The notes beneath the pieces were generated by a model that saw only the letters and a program-made list of their open reading frames with translations, was not told where the DNA came from and made no database searches. Positions 62,277-64,000 of a stretch of 64,000 nt of DNA are shown one piece after another. The position numbers were made by a program, and so were the translations under genes. Source of the DNA: Paludibacter sp. (lineage in GTDB: Bacteria; Bacteroidota; Bacteroidia; Bacteroidales; Paludibacteraceae); assembly GCA_028690665.1 (NCBI GenBank), contig JAQVAV010000011.1, positions 99,907 through 163,906 of the forward strand. Reading direction: 5' to 3'. Position 1 is the first letter of the stretch. Each line of letters starts with the position of its first letter.

Positions 62277-63545
62277 TCACAAATCAAATCCAATATCCCT
62301 ACGAAAATATTTCTTTTCGAAATCAATAAGCTGCGCATTTTTAAAAGATTGATTCAAAGCCTCATTTTTATCTGTACCATAAGAACTAACCGCAATTACC
62401 CGGCCTCCATTTGTAACAAGTTTACCATTTTTCAAACTTGTTCCGGCTTGAAATGCAATACTGTTTTTAATTTTATCTAAACCGGTAATTACTTTACCTT
62501 TTTCATAATCTTCGGGGTACCCTCCAGAAACAAGCATTACCGTAACAGCAGTCCTTTTATCGAATTCAACAGACTTTTCATTAAGGTTCCCCTGTGCAAC
62601 ACCTTCAAACAGATCGACAATATCTGATTTCAAACGCAACATTACTGCTTCTGTTTCCGGGTCACCCATACGGGCATTATATTCAATCACATAAGGCTCA
62701 CTCTGGATATTTATCAAACCAAAAAAAATAAACCCTTTATAATTAATTCCTTCAGAATAAAGCCCCTCAACAGTAGGTCGAATAATACGGTTTTCTACTT
62801 TTTGCATAAATTCAGGAGTACAGAAAGGAACAGGAGATACAGCTCCCATGCCTCCGGTATTTAAACCTTTATCTCCCTCTCCAATACGCTTATAGTCTTT
62901 AGCTTCTGGAAGAATTTTATAGTTTTTACCGTCTGTAATTACAAATACAGAACATTCAATACCGGCAAGGAATTCTTCAATAACAACAGTTTTGCTTGCC
63001 GATCCGAATTTTCCCTCAAGCATAGCTTCCAGCTCAGAAATAGTTTCATCAAGATCATCTAAAATCAAAACTCCTTTACCCGCAGCCAATCCATCAGCTT
63101 TCAATACATAAGGAGCTTTCAGTTTTTTCAAAAATTTAATGCCCTCTTCAATATTATCGCCAGTAACACTTAAATAACCGGCAGTCGGAATATTATGACG
63201 AAACATAAATTGTTTAGAAAAATCTTTACTTCCTTCAAGCTGGGCTCCAAATTTATCCGGCCCAATCACCGGCACATTCATTAAGACTTTATCAGTAGCA
63301 AAAAAATCAACAACCCCTTTAACAAGCGGATCTTCAGGCCCTACTACTACCAAATCAATTTTATACTCTGTAACAGCTTTTTTCAAAGCCGAAAAATCAT
63401 CAGTTGCAATAGGTAAATTTATTCCCAAAGAAGCAGTTCCCGGATTCCCGGGAGCAATAAATAGCTGAGAAACTTTTGAACTTTGGGCAATTTTCCAGGC
63501 CAGCGCATGTTCGCGACCGCCCGAACCGAGAAGAAGGATGTTCAT
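62277..63545 (-). CDS. purD: Phosphoribosylamine--glycine ligase
   Basis: This ATP-grasp enzyme of purine synthesis has 422 residues from the start at 63545: [75 protein letters not shown], and GVLYG-like [36 protein letters not shown] longer frame to 63674 runs through the terminator of small-RNA copy 2 and is not the real start. Confidence 0.96.
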   Translation of the reverse strand: MNILLLGSGGREHALAWKIAQSSKVSQLFIAPGNPGTASLGINLPIATDDFSALKKAVTEYKIDLVVVGPEDPLVKGVVDFFATDKVLMNVPVIGPDKFGAQLEGSKDFSKQFMFRHNIPTAGYLSVTGDNIEEGIKFLKKLKAPYVLKADGLAAGKGVLILDDLDETISELEAMLEGKFGSASKTVVIEEFLAGIECSVFVITDGKNYKILPEAKDYKRIGEGDKGLNTGGMGAVSPVPFCTPEFMQKVENRIIRPTVEGLYSEGINYKGFIFFGLINIQSEPYVIEYNARMGDPETEAVMLRLKSDIVDLFEGVAQGNLNEKSVEFDKRTAVTVMLVSGGYPEDYEKGKVITGLDKIKNSIAFQAGTSLKNGKLVTNGGRVIAVSSYGTDKNEALNQSFKNAQLIDFEKKYFRRDIGFDL

Positions 63546-63610
63546 TTGTCTTAAAAAGATGGTTTGATTTAAGCTGCAAAAGTAGCTATTTTTTAGTGTT
63601 TTGCCAAAAT

Positions 63611-63643
63611 AAAAAAGCCATCCGAAATCACTCCGGACAGCCC
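63611..63643 (-). terminator. Terminator of small-RNA copy 2
   Basis: On the minus strand GCTGTCCG (63641-63634) pairs with CGGATGGC (63624-63617, two G-T pairs) and is followed by TTTTTT (63616-63611). This stem is unrelated in sequence to that of copy 1. Confidence 0.75.
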
Positions 63644-63751
63644 TGAACATATATAGAGTTTTTAAATAGATCAACCTCTATAAAACGCGAAAGGTAGTAA
63701 CGCCTTACTACCAATCTTTGTTAACCTTAAATCTAATACTATGAAAAAATC
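63611..63751 (-). ncRNA. Small RNA gene, copy 2 (about 141 nt)
   Basis: A minus-strand unit upstream of purD has its own promoter (63758-63788) and terminator. Its first 75 nt are nearly identical to the RNA at 59396, including the perfect hairpin at 63693-63712 and the following TTTCGCGTTTTATAG. The 3' part differs but the predicted length is within two nt of copy 1. No peptide frame is evident. Conservation of promoter, 5' domain and total length with a changed 3' half suggests a two-member RNA family with a shared 5' function. Confidence 0.7.
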
Positions 63752-63757
63752 ACACTA

Positions 63758-63788
63758 CAAAAGTACGGCATTTTTAAATACGAACCAA
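63758..63788 (-). promoter_or_regulatory. Promoter of small-RNA copy 2
   Basis: On the minus strand TTG (63788-63786) and TACTTTTG (63765-63758) are 20 nt apart, the same as for copy 1. Confidence 0.75.
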
Positions 63789-63818
63789 ATATTGGGGCTA
63801 AAATATGTCGTATAATAA

Positions 63819-63830
63819 TGTTTTATAACA
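63819..63830. promoter_or_regulatory. Conserved inverted site upstream of small-RNA copy 2
   Basis: TGTTTTATAACA on the plus strand reads TGTTATAAAACA on the minus strand, identical to the site at 59318-59329 and at a similar distance from the promoter. Confidence 0.35.
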
Positions 63831-64000
63831 TATTTTTCAACTTCTGAACATCATCCAAAGAGTCCATATTACAATTTATACTAGACTTTATTTCGATTAA
63901 TATTATATAACACTGTAACTCAATGTAATTCTCAAATTATGTAGTCCACAAGCAAGTTCCATGACTAAATCGTCAAAACCAAACTTGTGACACCTAAAGC

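Larger units (their letters stand above)
63678..63836 (-). repeat. Copy 2 of the inverted duplication
   Basis: This is the reverse complement counterpart of 59300-59474, with scattered differences upstream of the promoter and near identity inside the RNA. Together the copies bracket thiL, rpiB, the sigma-54 regulator and purD. Confidence 0.85.

Noticed and set aside
63546..63674. N-terminal extension of purD
   Set aside because: It crosses the terminator of the small-RNA gene and lies before the conserved [14 protein letters not shown] start.
63837..64000. Possible gene at the right end of the window
   Set aside because: Short AT-rich sequence with stops in all frames and no recognisable motif.

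Overview
The window looks like a chromosomal segment of an anaerobic member of the Bacteroidales (phylum Bacteroidota). The base composition is AT-rich. Evidence for the lineage is a SusC/SusD pair, a type IX secretion C-terminal sorting domain, Bacteroidota-type -7 promoter boxes (TAnnTTTG), mostly SD-poor starts, and Bacteroidales-style families (gldA-like ATPase, 67K-type SppA, DUF4268, DUF3795, M13 and M6 peptidases). I see no rRNA, tRNA, CRISPR array or complete insertion sequence.

Layout. (1) 1-9340: a glycan-uptake locus with the C-terminal part of SusC, SusD, a LamG-like surface lipoprotein, a large secreted toroid/PKD/LamG/T9SS protein, and a badly decayed GH2 glycosidase. (2) 9508-12011: galK-galM on the minus strand. 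(3) 12592-13254: a HAD phosphatase. (4) 13424-22840: a long co-directional cluster. It contains a DUF134 regulator, an MBL-fold hydrolase, a peroxiredoxin, two NifX/ORP-like small proteins, two DUF5320-like Gly/Arg-rich small proteins, a DUF89 protein, two MinD-type ATPases carrying ferredoxin inserts, an Mrp ATPase, a CoA-disulfide reductase fused to rhodanese, a thioesterase and a C_GCAxxG_C_C protein. It resembles the ORP (orange protein) Mo/Cu/Fe-S cofactor loci of sulfate reducers and is the best candidate here for a poorly described system. (5) 22973-26816: an acetyltransferase, a lipoprotein flanked by 10-bp inverted repeats, and an ECF sigma / anti-sigma / periplasmic protein / outer-membrane barrel operon. 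(6) 27013-31381: an arsenic operon (arsR, thioredoxin-like, arsF, arsG, arsP, arsC, acr3) with an inverted repeat wrapped around its -7 box.

(7) 31555-52773 is mainly housekeeping: M48 peptidase, VanZ, DprA, M13 peptidase, DusB, U32 peptidase, SppA, TrxA, Hsp20, M6 peptidase, PssA, GldA-like ATPase, RuvB, CysS, RbfA and a LolE-like permease, plus a broken AAA ATPase gene at 50287-51099. (8) 52820-56412: a lipoprotein, a second ECF sigma operon, and a ruined LytS/LytTR two-component pair. (9) 56685-64000: a copper P-type ATPase with an extra C-terminal metal-binding domain, then thiL, rpiB, a sigma-54 response regulator and purD. That last block is bracketed by two inverted copies of a small-RNA gene, each with its own promoter and terminator.

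The two most rewarding observations are the ORP-like cofactor cluster and the inverted pair of about 140-nt RNA genes at 59396-59534 and 63611-63751.
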